Assembly (NCBI RefSeq): GCF_949987535.1
Contig: NC_080073.1
Location: forward strand, 29,260,116-29,324,115
Length of the DNA stretch: 64,000 nucleotides
Origin: Balaenoptera acutorostrata
Lineage: Eukaryota; Chordata; Mammalia; Artiodactyla; Balaenopteridae
Reading direction: 5' to 3'
This document shows, piece by piece, positions 31,713 to 44,664 of this stretch. Each line of letters begins with the position of its first letter. Position 1 is the first letter of the stretch. The notes beneath the pieces were generated by a model. The model did not search any database, had not been told where the DNA came from, and saw only the letters and a program-made list of their open reading frames with translations. A program made the translations under genes and the position numbers.

Positions 31713-32037
31713 AAGAGCTGTAATTTTTTTTTTTACATTAATTAATTAATTAATTTTTATTTTTGGCTGTGTTGGGTCTTTGTAGCTACGCACGGGCTTT
31801 CTCTACTTGTGGCGAGCGGGGGCTGCTCTTCATTGTGCTGCACGGGCTTCTCATTGCAGTGGCTTCTCTTGTTGTGGAGTGCGGGCTCTAGAACGCAGGC
31901 TCAGTAGTTGTGGTGCACGGCCTTAGTTGCTCCACGGCATGTGGAATCATTCCGGACCAGGGGTTGAATCCATGTCCCCTGCATTGGCTGGTGGATTCGT
32001 AACTACTGCACCACCAAAGTCCCAAGAGCTGTAATTT
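31713..32037 (-). mobile_element. CHR-type SINE with 14-bp TSD
   Basis: Body 31727-32023 in antisense, with T-run and (TTAA)n at the left and the tRNA-related head at the right (minus strand begins GGGACTTTGGTGGTGCAGTA). The TSD AAGAGCTGTAATTT is perfect (31713-31726, 32024-32037). The head has more changes than its siblings, including in the B box. Confidence 0.94.
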
Positions 32038-33140
32038 ATCAATGAAGCTAAATGTCAAGGTAAATTTTACTGGAACAATGCTGTGCATTGTTAGAATATG
32101 TTGTGATATATTTGAGTCTAATATGTATTAATATGTGGGCAAAGGTTAATTTTGACTATTTTCATGTCCAGTTTTTAGACCTGTCCTTCCAAATACTGAT
32201 TTGTGAAATACATTTTCCTTTCTTTGGGGGCCTGTCTTTGACTTCGGCGCATTGCTAATTGTGCACGCAATTTTTAGAACGACACTGGCAATGAATACAA
32301 AATATTAATAAACCAACAAGGCAAGCAGTTTTCAAAAATCACATTATGTATAGTTAATGCTTAACTGACCTTTACTGCAGTTACTTAAATCTTTTAAAAA
32401 TTCATTTAATTTCAAAGCCAGAGTATTAGCCTATTTATATGTAAATTGTCTTTAATTCATACATTGATTTAAAAGACTCATCCAAAATATCTTTTACCAC
32501 AAGTGACCTTTCTGACTCTACACTTCTGGGAAAACTGTGAGGTGGTTTCTTGGTGACCCCGCATCCACCTGTGGTACAACATATGCTGAGTCTGGTCTGT
32601 ATAAATCACTCACAATTGTATAGTTTTCAGCCAGCATTGAATTATTAACGGTGTAATTGTTCTAGTTACTTTCAGAAGTTCCACAGAACCATTTATGGGG
32701 ATTTTTTTTTCCTATTTTCATCCTCATCCAACAAATCTAATTAGAAGCTTTACTAAGAAATATTGTCCGTTATTCAAAGAACACAGAGTTAGGTACTTAG
32801 TAGTTACTGCCTCCAAAGAGGCTGGATGTCAAAGAAAAGCTTAAATTTATATTACTACCTGCCATACAGACATGATAATCCAGAGAATCTTAGGAAAGCA
32901 AACAGAACAGGTTAACGTCAATATTCCTCGTGCCATATATATTCATTCAACTCTAGTTTTCTACCTGTGTTTAGTTCACCTTAGAGAATTGTCTGAAGAC
33001 AGTGCTTCAAAACAAGTTCTCTTTCTCTGGAGAGGCATATAATTTGGAATTGTCTAGTGTTTGTTATTAGTGGGTAAAATGCAAATAACTGAAATCTTAA
33101 TCGATGTTAAACATTGGAAGTAAAGTTAAAATATGCTATA
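32038..33140. other. Transposon-free AT-rich block; candidate conserved DNA
   Basis: About 1.1 kb without recognisable transposon sequence. It has isolated CpG sites in an AT-rich setting (GGCGCATTGCTAATTGTGCA near 32246) and many TAAT/ATTA cores. Whether it is conserved cannot be judged here. Confidence 0.3.
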
Positions 33141-33166
33141 TATTTTATATATATATATATATGTGT
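33139..33166. repeat. (TA)n tract
   Basis: Short TA dinucleotide array followed by GTGTGT. Confidence 0.9.
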
Positions 33167-33589
33167 GTATTTCTCTGTTCTAACTATCTGACAGAGTTTT
33201 AATTGAGGTACATGATAGGAGGTCAGGTATGCCCAGAATCATATACAAATGTGTGTATGTATGTGTGTATTTTTATTAAGTGTCACCACATTGAACAACT
33301 CTTTGCTGTGAGCGTGATCCCTTAGACTTCAATGTGAATGCCAGCACCACTCACCCCTTCTCTGGAGCTGTGCATCATAGGGCCGTATATATGTACATAC
33401 TTCCTTCCACATTGCCCCTTATTCCCCAGTATCCATGTCTTTATAAACTTTAGAACAGGTTGTATGACTCCAAAATGGTTAAGAATAACCAAATGTACAT
33501 ACTTACGCACACACAAGCAAACTTATTAAATATACATATATATGTTCAGTATATATGCTGTTAATTGCCAATTTTTTCAGTAGTTATGT
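33167..33589. other. Low-copy DNA with short TG/TA runs
   Basis: Nothing recognised. The frames on the two strands at 33322-33529 mirror each other. Confidence 0.5.
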
Positions 33590-34202
33590 TTTATAAAGTT
33601 GCCACAAACATTGAATTAGTGAACTAAACTGTTGCTCTTAGTGGAAATTGGGGTTAGGTTCCTATGAGCCTCCCGCTGCAACATTTTTGTTAACTGATCA
33701 GTATATACCTTGTTTTCTGTTTGTTTCTGTTTAAAGACACCTTATTATATACATTGTTGATTTAATAACACTGAACTCTGCACGGCCAACAGCACTATAA
33801 CTTGTGCCTGAATGAAACTTATCAAACATTGTATTCTCTCCAGAAGGCACATCACAGCACTTGGGAACATTAGATAGCATTTCAGCACTGCACTTGGGGG
33901 CCATTTTAAACAGTGAGATCACCAAGAAAAAGCACAAAAATGTGAAAAAACATGGCACTAAATAGACCACGAAAAAGACACTTGTGTACAGTATGAGAGC
34001 TGGAATGAGAAGGCAGAGTACCATCTTGCTTGGCCTCTAGGGAACGGATATGTCCAGTGACAAATTTTTTACCACTCTGCAAATGTCCATAAATGGCTGT
34101 ACAAGTGCCATGAGCATTGATTTTGGGGTTACAAATAAATCTGAGCGAGTAGGCAAACTCACAAGTACAGAATCCAGAAATAATGAGGACCAACTATACA
34201 TG
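33590..34202 (-). mobile_element. Tigger-like (TcMar) DNA transposon relic
   Basis: Landmarks are GGGTTAGGTTCCTATGAGCC, CATTGTTGATTTAATAACAC, GCACATCACAGCACTTGGG, CATTGATTTTGGGGTTACAAA and a right end AATGAGGACCAACTATA (the TIR type TATAGTTGGTCCTCATTATT). No transposase frame survives. The left terminal repeat is missing. Family recalled from memory. Confidence 0.6.
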
Positions 34203-34279
34203 TATATATTTGTTTATCTGTTTCATGCAAGGCATGTGCAAGTTTGGATGATTTCCGGGTGAACAGCAGACAGGAACAC
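34203..34279. other. Spacer
   Basis: Short unassigned stretch between DNA-transposon and LINE relics. Confidence 0.5.
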
Positions 34280-34510
34280 TGACTTCATAGACCTGGCTCG
34301 CATCCTCACAGGGGATGCAGATATTAAACAATTACCCAAATAACTACCTAATTACAACAATGGGAACTGCTCTAGTGGAAGGGTACCAGATACTATTAGA
34401 GCATGTAACAAGGACCCACCCCAGGCTGAGGCATGAAGGAGTGCGTCCCTGAGAAAGTAACATTTAAGCAGTGCTCATACGGATGGATAAATATGCCAGA
34501 AAACATTAGT
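34280..34510 (-). mobile_element. Probable L2 relic, antisense
   Basis: The run from GGATGCAGATATTAAACAAT through GTCCCTGAGAAAGTAACATT resembles reversed L2 3' text. High divergence. Confidence 0.45.
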
Positions 34511-35155
34511 ATGTATAATAAGATGTACCAGGGATTTTCTGCTAATTCACATTTCCTGATACTTAGCTCTTCCTTCTTAGAGTTGGTGCCATTTATATAA
34601 ATATGTATTTTTCAATATAAGAAAGCATTTCCTTTTACACGTGTGATAAGATTTCACCTACATGGGTCATTACTTGGAAGCCCCTCCTCTTTATCCCTTC
34701 ATAGCTAGAAGATGCTGACAAAATGGCTTATCACACAGCAGGGGGTAGTAAAATATGTCTCTGGGATAGAAAGACCCTTTCTCTTCCCCATCTTTTGTTT
34801 TTTCTTCTCTTTTATCTTGTTTCCTTCCCTCTTCCCTCATTTCTTCCCTGCTTTCTTTTTTTAAATTGACTTTCCCTTTTAAGATGATTAACAGGATTCT
34901 GAAAGATGAAAGAAACCCTCTGATTTTTTCCCAGTGGATTAAACGTCTCACTGGAAGTTGAATAACCAGGTAGTATTTTTAAGCTGTAAAAATGCCTCTG
35001 GCTTCTCCTACCCCTTACTGAATAAACTCAGAGAACTTGTTGAAATTAATTTTTAAACTCACTGAATAGAATTTAAACACTTAAAAATGTATTTTTTTAA
35101 AGATCAATTTAGTAATATATAGACATTGCCCTTGATGGAATGGGAAAGTCAGCTC
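34511..35155. other. Low-copy DNA with a pyrimidine-rich stretch
   Basis: 34780-34880 is a CT-rich tract that gives a lysine/glutamate-rich antisense frame (34691-34951), taken as spurious. Confidence 0.5.
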
Positions 35156-35156
35156 A

Positions 35157-35275
35157 TTGATTCGTTCATTCATTCTTTATTCACAAGTATTTATCAAACC
35201 TCTGCCTTGTGATGTGTCCTGTGCAAGGCACTAGTGATATAAAGATGAAAAAGATGTATACCTCTTCATGCCTGT
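35157..35275 (-). mobile_element. L2 terminus relic, antisense
   Basis: Begins GATTCGTTCATTCATTC and continues TATTTATCAAACCTCTG and GCAAGGCACTAGTGATATA, the L2 3' end reversed. Confidence 0.65.
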
Positions 35276-35334
35276 CTTCTCTCAGATTTGTCTGGAACAA
35301 CACCAGATTTTTCAGACGATAATTACAATTGTAT

Positions 35335-35560
35335 ATAAACATCAGTTAGGCATGTATTCTGTGCCAGTTACCATGACAGCATTTGATATGCATGTCTTCA
35401 TCATGTCCCTATGAGGTAAGTTCTATTACTATTCCCATCTTACAGATGAAGTAAGTGAGACTTAGGAAGGTGAAATAACTTACTTGAGGTCAGTAATTGG
35501 TAAGTAGCACAGCTAGAGTTTGAACCATCTCCATTCCAAAGCATATAACACTACATTTCT
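35335..35560 (-). mobile_element. MIR SINE, antisense
   Basis: CTATGAGGTAAGTTCTATTA, TCTTACAGATGAAGTAAGTG and GCACAGCTAGAGTTTGAACC follow reversed MIR in order. Confidence 0.8.
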
Positions 35561-35719
35561 TCCTGAAATCCTTGTGAGTAACGTAGTAACTTGAGGGATT
35601 TTAGTTTAAGATGTTGACTAAAGTGAACTTATGAAACTTCAAGATTTTTATAATTCCGAAAAGTTACTCAAGAGTTATGGTGTCGTTTCTTGGTTTCTTA
35701 CCAGAAGACACCCATCTAC

Positions 35720-35850
35720 AGGATTTTGTAGATGAGAAAATTTAGGAACCTGCTAGTTAAGGAACTTGCCCAAGGTCAAGTTGTTGGGAAGAACATGCCT
35801 AGGATTCAGCCCAGGGCTGTCTTATTTTGAACTATCAAGCTCTCCTTCTA
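35720..35850 (-). mobile_element. Partial MIR, antisense
   Basis: GTAGATGAGAAAATTTAGG, AACTTGCCCAAGGTCAAG and CCTAGGATTCAGCCCAG match the reversed MIR core. Confidence 0.6.
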
Positions 35851-37825
35851 AAAAGGAGCTTTTTTTTTTTTTTTTAATATTGCTTTTGTTTTTTTCTGAT
35901 TTTAGTACTCATTCATGCTGAAGGTAGAAACGTTAGAAAACACATACACATGAATAACAACAACAAAAATAAACAAGACATTGAATTTTTCTTCTGTCTC
36001 TATCCACATAGGTATTCCTATATTTTGTCGCTAATTAAAAGTGCATTGTGGGTTTTTCCCCCACTGTTTGTTGCCTGTGCATTGGTTTTGTTTCTAACCT
36101 GAAACTGTTTGCTCTTGGAGGAAAGGGAAACTCTCACTTAGTGCTGTCTCCTACTGCACCTTTCCCCTTACCAAGCATATGATAAATTCTCAGTAAATAC
36201 TTGTCGCTTTAAATTGAATTGAAATCACCTACTGCCCATCATACACCCTTTTGCAACTACAGGATGCAGCAGCACAACCCCAGAGGCCTGAAGAAGGATG
36301 GGAATTCTGTTTTTCTGTCATTCTCAAATTCTGTCCCCATGTGCCTGGGGAATTGCTCAATTGCTGTGATTTTCTCTAGGATGAAACTCAGGGGACACGA
36401 AGGTCAGCTTTCAGATGCAGCCGAGAACAAAGCAGCAGCAGTGAATAAATTCTCGACCAGTCCCTGGCTTATATCAGGAGTACAGTGAATATTGGCAGAA
36501 TGAATCAAGGAGGCACTTCCCTCCGCGGGGGTTTAACGGTGCGCTGTCTGCCTGTGGTGTAGGAAATGGGCTCATGGACTTCCACCAGACTACAGATTCC
36601 ATCACTGCAGCAACTCCTATGCTTACCATCTCCCTGTTACCAAAGATCTCAGTCACCACATCCAAGGGCTGTTCTTAGTCTCGCTCTCTGACCTACTCCT
36701 TCTTAACATTCTCCTTTTGGTTTCTGAACAGTATATTGTCTCTGCTTCTGCTTCTTACCTTTCCAATTATTTTTTCTCTGTCCCATTTTTCAACTTTTCT
36801 TTGTGCTCCCTTACTTGAGCACTTCTTGAAGTTTATTCAGTCATCTGCTGCTCTTGTCTGTTGATGATGGGTGTTCTAGAAACCTTCATCCAAATTTCCA
36901 GTTTCAATGATCTCTATTTTGGAATCCACTCCAACTACATCTCTGGCCTTTGTTCAGATCCCCATCTTACTAGGAGAAGCACAAGGGAGATTGCAGTGAC
37001 CTGGTACTAGCAGGGGCTTTTATCCCCACCCTCACCCCCAACCCAAGTCTGAAGGGATGAGGGGAGGCCCCAGTTATAAAAACCTGGCGGAAGGTACCTG
37101 GGTAGATCAGGCCACCTGAGAGCATGCAGTAACTTTCAGAGGATGGAGATAGCCAGTCTTGGCCCCTTGTAGGGTGGTCCCAATTCTGGAGTTATCTAAT
37201 CTCTCACCAAGGTCCCCCACTGACAGGACACATCTGTAACCTCTGAAGCCTTACTCCTCTGACCCTTTTGGATTATAGACCATATCAAGTCTTCACTAAC
37301 TTGTTAATGTTTGATTAAAGAAGCCAGGTTGGTGCTTCTTGACCCTCTAGTAACCTTTTGAAGGGCCCACAAGGAAAAAGTATGGCTAGTTCTCCCATGT
37401 TCTCCCCTTTCAGTTTGGCTCCAAATTTCCCCTTCTAACATGACTCAATTAGCCAAAGCAGATAGCAACTGAACTTGGTACTAATGAGAGATTGCTCAGA
37501 TTAGCATTAAGCTTGTAACCAGCTTCTCTCTGTCAAGATAGGGTTAATTTTCTCACTGTGGTGTTGTTTCCTTAATACCCTTCTCTCTCCAGCAAGTCAG
37601 TTCTGCATCTGGTCCCTGCCTCACAGCCTTAGTCCTTGAGTTTCCCTTGGACAGCTCTGGTCTGGGATTTTCCTGTCCTGGCTCCCTTTCATCATTCCAG
37701 TCTCACATGGTACCTCCCCTCATCACCTGAGCTAAAGGTCCATCTTTCTCCCCCACCCCTTGTAAGTCACTCTCTGTGACATCATCTGTTTTATGGACTT
37801 AATACTGATACATACCAAAATTATC
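35851..37825. other. Low-copy DNA, nothing firmly recognised
   Basis: Includes a 16-bp T-run (35862-35877), a weak L2-terminus-like piece (36165-36215) and pyrimidine-rich stretches at 36700-36960 and 37560-37760 that could be further decayed LINE text. An 89-codon frame (36219-36488) has no recognised domain. Confidence 0.4.
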
Positions 37826-37827
37826 TT

Positions 37828-38010
37828 GGTCACACATTTATTTCTTTGCTATTAATGTCTCCCTATCCCTTCCTCTACTCACCACCAGCAGAATTTTGTT
37901 CCATGAGGACAGGGACAAAGTCTGTTTAGCTCACCAACCTCTTCTTAGAACTTAGAATAAACTGTGACACGCAATAGGTTCTGCATCAATACATTTTGAA
38001 TGATTGAACT
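37828..38010 (+). mobile_element. L2 3'-end relic
   Basis: CATGAGGACAGGGACAAAGTC, then AATAGGTTCTGCATCAATAC and TTTTGAATGATTGA, match the L2 terminus. Confidence 0.7.
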
Positions 38011-39355
38011 TAACTTTCACTGGGTTTGGGGGCTGAGAACCAGTGGTGGAACCCCTCTGCATGGGGTCCTAACATTTTCCTTTGACCAAGTTCTTCAACT
38101 TTGGGACTAATTTTTTTTTTTTTTTTGCAATTTTATCTTGAGTATTCTGTTTTTAAAAATGATAATGCCTTTATAATAAAACAATTTTTGAGTAAGTTAT
38201 ACAAGTGGTTTACTACCTTTACTAGCTTCCCTCTTTCATCATTCAGCCAAACAGCACCCTCTCCTGTTACTTTATTTATAGAAGAACTTATACTTTTCTG
38301 AAGGCCATCAAATTATTTTGTCTTGTGGTATTTTTACAGTAGACTTTACAAAGTCAAGAGAGCTAGTAATATCATATGAACTTTGACATGAGGAGATTGG
38401 GCCCTAGAGAGGTCAAGTGGCTATAAATTTGTCTCCTTTTTAAGTTGAAAAGTAATGAAGAACTGCAGGTGATGGGCCCTGTTTCCTGTGTTTCGTACAC
38501 CCCTGCCCCTTTCTTACTCTTTCTGCTCTTTTAGTGTTAACCTCCTTACTAATCTTTCTTTCCTTAGGATCTGATATGCCATTTGTTCTACATTTTCAAT
38601 GATTTTCTCTGGGTCTTAATTCCTTCATGGATGTCACACTGGTGTGCTTTGTGACTGGTGCAGAAACAGTCTTCCAGTTCTTCTGTGTGCCTTTGGGTGC
38701 CCAGTGTAGCATCGTGGTTGGAAAAGGGCAAGCTTACTGGTAAAGGAATAACTTAATGAATCACTGAGAACTCTCTAGCTTGTCTAAAGCCTAAGCTTGG
38801 CAATCAACAGCAAGACTTTTTAAAAAGAAAAATTAAACTGATGAGAATGGGCTCATAAATGCTTTCTCTATTCTTTTGGCACTCTTCCTCCTGGGAAATA
38901 TAAGTGTATCTGAAACAAATGTCGGTCCTTGGAGGCAGGAAACCTGGGTGTTGTCCCTTTATTTTCAATTATTCTCTATTTGGCTTTGGTAAACTCACTT
39001 CTGTGCTGAGCTTCGGTTCCTTCTTCTGTAACAGAGGCTTTAAAACTTTTCCTTATTTAAAAACCAGTGTACTGTTTGTTGAAATGATGGTCTTATTTAG
39101 ATTGTTAAAAAAAATAAAATGATATAAAAGGAGCTGTTCTGGTTGAAACAATGTCATGGGTTTGGTATACATTGACACAGTTTGGAAACCAGTGATCAAT
39201 AAAATGGGCATAGTGAGTGATCTCTACTCTGCCTAGCTCACTATGTCCTCCTAAGGATCAAATAAAATAAAGTATGTGAAAGAGTTTTATAAAATCTACT
39301 TTGTTCTATCAATTATGATGTCATCATGAAGATAATTTTACCAGTTTCATACCTT
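38011..39355. other. Low-copy DNA with weak MIR-like pieces
   Basis: Possible MIR scraps in sense near 38925-39070 and 39200-39300 (CTTTGGTAAACTCACTTCTG; GGATCAAATAAAATAAAG). Too decayed to call firmly. Confidence 0.4.
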
Positions 39356-39359
39356 CCTT

Positions 39360-40680
39360 AAGCTCATCCACCAAACATGTAACTGCAAACCCAGACTGAA
39401 AATTTTAAAGTCTTAAAATTGAGCAGCCACATTCTTGTAGGAATATTTTACTTCAACGGGAGGACTGAGTGTAGAAACACTTGGAAAAACACTAATCAAG
39501 AAGGTTATTGAAGGCAAAATGAGGGTGCAACTATATGAAAGGAGATGGTATTAAGCCAGAAGTTGGGCTGGCATTGTTTGGCATTAATTAAACTTGTAAC
39601 AAGTCACAGTAATTCCACTGTAACCCATCTGGGAAGCTGTAATCTAGTTCCCAAGTGAATAAACCATAAGGCCAAAGGCCAAATAGTTTAACAAAAGGGA
39701 ATTAGATGATTATCTTGTAAACTAGAGGAGTAATGATATTGTAGCTTAATTAGAGAGCTCAGTAGGAAGCTAAAGTTACAGCAGAAGTCTTAAAGCAGTT
39801 GCCTGGTCATTTGCAAGACGCTAGAATGGTTTAATTTATGAGAAAAAAGAAGTACCAAATGGCCACTGACATCTAAAGGCTAAGACTCAGGAAAAGCATA
39901 AATGCTATGGCACACAAATGGTAGCTGGGGGAAACGCTAGGGAGAACGATTTAATATAGTGTTTTTATAAAGACTGATGGAATAAGCAAAGAGTGTTTCA
40001 TTAGTGATCAAGGAAATTGCATTGACAGGTATTAGACACCCATATGATCAGGGGGATTAACTCTAAGGAGATGTTTAGGCTTAATTGGACACAGACCTAG
40101 AGAGTGCACTAATAAATAGATATTCTGGGTTTTGATCTTGGGTTAATTGTTGGGTTTTGACTCTTGACATTTCTTTGATCTGTTGCTGAGCAGATCATAA
40201 CTGTTAATGTCTATCTTTTTCCCTGAAATATTTGATTAAAGTTTGATGATTTTCCCTTGAAATTCTCTCATTACTTTCCTATGACACTCCATAGGTAACC
40301 TGATAATTTTGTTCTGATTAGTGATTTACCTACTCTAGTTAGTGAGTTTATGAATATATGGTGCCCAAAAAAATAAACAAACAAGGGATGTGAACAATAC
40401 ACATAGTCTGTCATCTGTATGTTTAATTTTTATCTCAGTGATAATCTGCATGCTTCTGGGTAATAAATTACTAACCCACGTCCTGTGTACATATCATGGG
40501 GACAAAATCATTCTGAGTTTCAGCTGTAACTTTTTCTCCCTGAAGAATGCAGCTTTTGGGCCACAGATAGTCATGGGACAGTCTAGACAAACTTATTGGT
40601 TCAACTTTGGGTTAGAACAGAAATCTTTGTAAATCATTCTGTTCCACCTCTGTTTTTTTTCTCTTTCCAACACTGTTAAG
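39360..40680. other. Transposon-free block; candidate conserved DNA
   Basis: About 1.3 kb without recognised repeats, rich in AATTA/TTAAT cores (GGCATTAATTAAACTTG near 39580; TAGCTTAATTAGAGAGC near 39742). No coding frame with domain features; the 80-codon frame at 40390-40632 is unrecognised. Confidence 0.3.
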
Positions 40681-41738
40681 AATCTGTCATGAGTGCCTGC
40701 ACTAATCTGCTGAGGCCTGGATTGGGCACTCCTCTGATTTTCCTACAGAAAAGTGCCAAAATTGTGTCTGCAGATTTTAGGCTTGATGACACCTTGGCTT
40801 AATGAAAATTCTTGAAGAAGAGAATGTGATTTTTTTAAAGTTCCAGGCTGGTAAAAATGAACAGTTTTGCATAAGAAATAAATCCTTAGCATTAAGGTAA
40901 ATGAGAAGCACCGGCGATGTGAAACTAAGTTTGCTTTGACATAGATAAGGGGGGCTAAGTAGGATTCTATGGGAATTCACACTCTGGATCTAAATCTTTT
41001 TTTAATTACTGCATCAAGAAATGTGCTTTTTCCCTCTCATGACTATTTAAATACTTTCCTTTAGCACTTTTTAAACAACCTTGTTCAGTGGCCTGGTTTG
41101 ACCCTGTGCTCCTAAACTGGAAGCCTGAGAACGCTCTGAGACCCTCCTCTTAGTGGGAGGTGCCATGGAGGCCCCTACACTTTGCCTGAGTTACTCAGTC
41201 ACTCACCAAACTGGGAAATGGGACAATTCCCGGCATTCTCGGGTGCTTTAACACCCAGACCACTCAGCTCCTATTTTGAAATTACTCTGACAGATTTCTT
41301 AACACTTTGGAAGAGCTATGCAAAGTATAACCCTAAAAAGCAGATGAAATGATTTTTGAAGAATGGGATAGAGAGGTAAATATTGGGTTCAAAGCACCGG
41401 TGTGTCCAGGGATGTACTTACAACTCAAAAGATAAATGAAGAGCTAGGCTTTGACTTCGCCAAAGATGTTGCCAAAGTATATTTCATACAATAAATAGGC
41501 TAGCCTTAGGCCAGGAAAGAAGATTGAATTGGAAAAGGAATGCAGGTGGGATTCCAGAACTAGGAGTCAGTCTCATTCATTACTTAAGGCTTGGAGGTAA
41601 AGGAGAGCAGTGGAGAGTCCACAGAAAAATATTGCTAGAGTATAGTTTCCTGAAAGGGAGATGTTAGGTTGTGAATGGCTATAACAATTATTTGCCTGGC
41701 TGCTGGAAGTAGGAGAAGGGAAATATGGTCAGGGGTAT
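40681..41738. other. Low-copy DNA, nothing recognised
   Basis: Balanced composition, no named repeat or coding frame. Confidence 0.5.
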
Positions 41739-41739
41739 T

Positions 41740-42170
41740 AGTTGCAAATACAAGAATCTGCTCTGGCTAGTTTAAATGGAAAATGATTTTATTAAAGTGT
41801 ATGAGACATTTCAAAGAATCATTGGGAATCCCAGAGAATCAGGCTTGAAGGTAAGCTTCTGGGAAGAATGCCCAAAACTATACTGCAGAACTGGCCTGGG
41901 GAGAAAATGTCCATTGACACTGCAGCTGGCTATAGAACCATGCTATGGAACTGACTGATGAGGAACTGTCACCATCCACTCACTGGATGCCAGAAAGTTT
42001 TCCTGACTGTAACCCCGGTAGATACCAAGGATTTGATTTTACCACAATTTTTCCTAATATTCTTGAAAGCAAGACACCTACCTCTCCCACTGCCTGCACC
42101 AGCAAAATAGATTCCAGCACACAGCCTGGTTTTTTTTCATTTCTCACTTTCTCATTGCAGTGAGCAGACA
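41740..42170. repeat. Probable old retroelement relic, unnamed
   Basis: The opening (CTGCTCTGGCTAGTTTAAATGG, then ATTTTATTAAAGTGTATGAG) follows a pattern I associate with dispersed mammalian repeats ('ctggcttaaacagaaaaggaatttattg'). I cannot assign the family. Confidence 0.35.
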
Positions 42171-42555
42171 GAGACACTCTCAGTTTAGACAACGTTTAGA
42201 TTCACTTGCATTTTTGGTTAAAATACAATTTACTTTATATGAAAATGCTCCCATAAGCATTATTTTATGTTAAAAAATGACAATTATTTATCTGTTTAAG
42301 CGTAAGGTAAAATCTTTGCTAACATTTACAAGCTCATCTCAAGATGTGTGTTTTGCAAAAGCAGGTGGCTCAGTGATGAATTAAGTTTGGGAAATGCTGG
42401 AGTAAAGAAACAAAGTTTTTTAAATTTAGGATTAGGATGGGTATGAAAAATATCCAAAAGGACATTGAGTATTGCACATTTCCTGAAGTATTTGGGCCAT
42501 GGAACCCTTTTACAAGGGCCACATGTTCTAAGGAATACAGTTTGAGAAATACTGC
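42171..42555. other. Low-copy DNA, MER5-like end
   Basis: 42490-42555 (CATGGAACCCTTTTACAAGG, AGTTTGAGAAATACTGCATT) resembles the end of a hAT-Charlie element. The rest is unassigned. Confidence 0.4.
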
Positions 42556-42559
42556 ATTA

Positions 42560-42662
42560 GACTGTGTGACCTCTTTGAGGACAAGGATTGTGAATTATTC
42601 ATCTCTGTATTCCTACTACCTAGCTCAGTGCCTGGCATATAGTGACATTTATTGACTTGATC
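42560..42662 (+). mobile_element. L2 3'-end relic
   Basis: CTTTGAGGACAAGGATTGTG and AGCTCAGTGCCTGGCATATA are L2 terminus landmarks. Confidence 0.7.
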
Positions 42663-44515
42663 AAAATGATGTAGGGAAAAAGATCTCTTTTCAACCCTAG
42701 TTCCTGTTGCTGTCTTTATGTTGTAGGAAGACCATACCTCTGGAGTCAGACTTGAATCTCTTGCATCTCTTGGAGTCTTGAATTCCTGGTCTACCATTTG
42801 AAACGGCTCCTCTGTTAAGTGCTAGCTTTTGAGTTTGTTTGAGACAATGGAATTCCAAGGGACAAAATGTAATAATGTGTTACAGGGTAAAGTTAATAGT
42901 GTACGGATATTCATGATCTTCACCGTTTCCCTCACTTCTACACAGGAAGAATTTGTGCTCCCTTGGTAGACTTCCAGGTCCTCTGAAAACTACAGAAAGT
43001 GGAAGAAAACTAAAGAAATTGAGAGGTTGTATTGAACTACATAATAAAGAGTTGAGAGGTGAAGAGAGAGAGCAGGACAGGCTGCCCAGCTTAGGTGAGA
43101 GTATTTGGGTAAGGGCCAGGAAAGAGCTCTGTTGTGAGCCCCTGCCAAACATGTGAAGAAACTTGGGAAAGGCAGCAATTCAAGAGAATAATTTTAAAGT
43201 GTTTTATGTGCTTTAAATGCTTTATAAAAAATGGGCTCCTCCCTTTTACATTTTGTCATGTGTCTATGTGAAAACGTGAAGAACTTTCTGGATCCTGGAT
43301 TGTGTTTCTCTCTCTGTAACATGGTACTATGACTGGATCACATGGATCCCAGAACTTTTAGTGAAAGCATATTTGATTCTCTATTTTTCTTTCTTTCTTT
43401 TTTTCTGGCTTTTCCCTCAACTTTTCCACTATCCTCATTCCCTAGGCAAAACTAGTGGGCTTCAAATTATTAGATGAAATCTTACTGTTTTAAGCACAGA
43501 TACTAATTCTTGTTTGAAAAGAAACTTGGTCCACATTTGGAATATCCGTGAGTCTGCAGCAAATTCCTTTTTGAGAAGGTGACCACTCTCCTGGCGTCTA
43601 AACTTTCTAAACTTTCTTTTGCTAATGTAGCAGAAAAAAAGACACTTGAGGTTTTCTGATGATTTTCAAGGTAACACCATTCTAGGCGGTACAGCTTTTA
43701 GAGCCGCTCCTCTCTTAATGGGAGGTTGCTGGCGCTGGTTTTGACAGCATGTTTAGAACCTTTTTGTTTCAATTTCCTAGGAACTTCCATCCCCAGTGCC
43801 AGTCTTTTATCTTTGAGGTTTAAATCTTGCAGTTCCTCTTTTTGCCTTACAATGTCCACTCATCTGACCCGCTGAGAGAAGGGTAGTTAACTTCTGCTTT
43901 GCTGAGGCCAGTGCTGTTGAGGCAAATATCTGACTGCTTACCTAGCTTATGAAAGGCAGATGTTTCCATCTGAGAATCCTGGCTTTGATGCTGACTTGAC
44001 AATGTGGTACTTTACTTCCATTTGTACTTTCTTCGGTTTCAGGTATGACTGAGTATGACCTTAGTCTCATGCTAGGATTTTCTTTGTAATCAATACTCCC
44101 TTGCTGTTTACTTTTTATAAATATCATATAGAATGAGTCAAAATAATCATTTGTTATTTCCAAAGAACTGTGTTTAATATTAATACCCTGCAATTTAGAA
44201 GTAGAAACTCACAAGAGGGTTAAGGTGAAACTTTTCTTCATGTTCTTTCTTGGGCATGCCTCTTTCCCAGTCTGGGTTTGCGTTGTCACAACTTAATAGC
44301 AATGAAAGTTAGAAGAGCTTTTACCCTGCAGTCCATTGTGCCATCGTTAATGCAGTCTGTCCACTGACCCAACCACCCATCTACTCACAACTGAGGAAAT
44401 CCTGTTTCATGATGAAATTGGCCCTCTGGCTCTGTTTCTGAAAGGCAGCCTGGGAGTTTTATACATCTTTGACTGGACTGTTGCAGAACCATTTTGGCAG
44501 ATGCAATTACAGTGT
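42663..44515. other. Low-copy DNA, nothing recognised
   Basis: Opposing frames at 42880-43178 mirror each other and show no domain. A CTTT-rich patch lies near 43385-43405. Confidence 0.5.
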
Positions 44516-44517
44516 AT

Positions 44518-44520
<3 letters not shown>

Positions 44521-44549
<29 letters not shown>

Positions 44550-44570
44550 CACGAGCGCACACACACATTT
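44521..44570. repeat. (TG)n followed by (CA)n
   Basis: About 14 TG units, a CACGAGCG interruption and a short CA run. The arrangement is a potential imperfect hairpin. Confidence 0.95.
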
Positions 44571-44664
44571 TCTTACCCAGAGAGGACAGTTTTGCCCTGA
44601 GGAATTGATAGCATGCCCCATCGACTCTAAGTCCCTCAGGGATGGTGGGAGTGACAGGTGGAGG

